In this document: positions 21,830 to 22,556 of the stretch, piece by piece | Layout of the letters: every line of letters begins with the position of its first letter | Position numbering within the stretch: the stretch's first letter is position 1 | Assembly (NCBI RefSeq): GCF_001186125.1 | Contig: NW_014040495.1 | Span: 68,201 to 90,756 of the forward strand | Length of the DNA: 22,556 nucleotides | From: Sphaeroforma arctica JP610 | Lineage: Eukaryota > Opisthokonta > Ichthyosporea > Ichthyophonida | Reading direction: 5' to 3' | Position numbers and translations under genes: made by a program | The notes under the pieces: model-generated | What the model was told of the DNA's origin: nothing | What the model saw: only the letters and a program-made list of their open reading frames with translations | Databases searched by the model: none

Positions 21830-22150
21830 TCACATCGCAGGACCACAATTGATACAGAACTGTCGGTAAGACCAATTTATACCCTTGCAAGTTTTGCACG
21901 TCCATGCGCCCTTCGCATCTTTGAACGCAGAACATTGATGGCATCTCGTTGCGTGAGCTGAGTTCGGGTAAGTGCACTTACTGCATTCCCATCGAGATGA
22001 CGCCAGCGTCTCTCCGACCGGTTTGCGGGGTAAAGAACGAAATACGCCGCCCTCCCGCTTCCACATTGATGGGTATCCGCATATATAGCACGTCTTTCGC
22101 TTCGATGGATTGTGGGCATGGCAACTTTGACAATACCACGGTAGCCAGAC
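21830..22150 (-). CDS. Last exon of a triple RanBP2-type zinc-finger protein (5' part outside window)
   Basis: A 107-codon exon including the stop. It starts after a TTTACAG acceptor in phase 0, so earlier exons must exist; none is visible up to 22556. It encodes three zinc fingers of the form W-x-C-x2-C-x10-C-x2-C: WYCQSC...CYIC, WECSKC...CHQC and WTCKTC...CINC. It ends in GPAM. This finger type binds single-stranded RNA in ZRANB2-like proteins, and ubiquitin or Ran in others (family knowledge); which applies here cannot be told. An Arg/Pro/Gly-rich linker of about 30 residues separates fingers 1 and 2. Confidence 0.88.
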   Translation of the reverse strand, partial: VWLPWYCQSCHAHNPSKRKTCYICGYPSMWKREGGVFRSLPRKPVGETLASSRWECSKCTYPNSAHATRCHQCSAFKDAKGAWTCKTCKGINWSYRQFCINCGPAM

Positions 22151-22467
22151 CTGTAAATAGTGCAAAACCCATTTTTGAGGTTGTCTTGCGGGAGACTCAG
22201 TGAGCAACAAGATATACTTTTCGACTAAAAGTGCACCACCAACTAACGATCAATGTCCTTGTTTGGACGATTTTGCTGTGTAAATCAATCATACTCCCAC
22301 AAATTCAGCAACAGGAAAGTTTTTAAGTATATTTTGCTAAACTCGATTTCAATATTATTTACGTCTTGCTATTTTCAATCTGTAATAAATACACATCCAT
22401 ATATATCAGAAAAATGTATGAAAACGCATCACATTCATGTGTACTTAAGACTACGTGTTCATCTGTA

Positions 22468-22506
<39 letters not shown>

Positions 22507-22507
22507 C

Positions 22508-22540
<33 letters not shown>

Positions 22541-22556
22541 AGTAGTATAGTTAGTA
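22151..22556 (-). other. Probable intron of the zinc-finger gene, plus microsatellites
   Basis: AT-rich sequence upstream (on the minus strand) of the zinc-finger exon, with no coding frame matching it, so it is most likely intron. A TA array (22466-22515, with small interruptions) runs into a GT array (22516-22540) near the window end. Confidence 0.6.
22466..22540. repeat. TA then GT dinucleotide microsatellite
   Basis: About 50 bases of TA repeats broken by CA and CT steps, followed by twelve or so GT units. Confidence 0.95.

Noticed and set aside
21978-22172. 64-codon minus-strand ATG frame overlapping the zinc-finger exon
   Set aside because: It overlaps the three clear zinc fingers in a different frame and has no recognisable features.

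Overview
This window is a piece of an intron-rich eukaryotic nuclear genome. Genes are split by introns of about 80 to 480 bases with GTRWGT-type donors and pyrimidine-CAG/TAG acceptors. There are no operons or Shine-Dalgarno-like sites, and simple repeats are abundant. A centrin, a PIGG-type GPI enzyme, low gene density and long intergenic stretches fit a unicellular relative of animals (an ichthyosporean-like protist would be my first guess). That placement is inference, not something the sequence proves.

Layout: (1) 1-215, a TA microsatellite at the left edge. (2) 996-10271, minus strand: a large GPI ethanolamine-phosphate transferase 2 gene (PIGG/GPI7/LAS21) that I could thread through 16 coding exons. 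Every exon-exon phase agrees, giving about 1091 residues. (3) 10272-12361: a divergent intergenic stretch with two small tandem repeats. (4) 12362-13882, plus strand: a five-exon centrin of about 174 residues, with an uncertain N-terminus. (5) 13883-16929: about 3 kb with no gene I can defend. (6) 16930-18136, minus strand: a four-exon gene for an unrecognised Cys-rich protein of about 229 residues. (7) 18137-19890: a repeat-rich stretch with nested inverted repeats, a GC palindrome, a ~210-bp MITE-like foldback element, a CT/GA tract and a degenerate GTAGACT/GTAGAGT minisatellite. (8) 19891-21477, plus strand: an intronless gene for a secreted berberine-bridge-enzyme-like FAD oxidoreductase. 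(9) 21830-22150, minus strand: the last exon of a gene with three RanBP2-type zinc fingers, its 5' part lying outside the window. (10) 22466-22540: TA and GT microsatellites at the right edge.

The genes are unrelated in function: GPI anchor remodelling in the ER, centrosome/basal body calcium binding, secreted flavin oxidation, and a probable RNA- or protein-binding zinc finger. I see no clustered pathway and no defence or mobile system beyond the small MITE-like element. The most notable items are the flavoenzyme that lacks both usual covalent FAD attachment residues, the new Cys-rich gene, the foldback element with its surrounding repeat field, and the centrin with weakened EF-hand loops.
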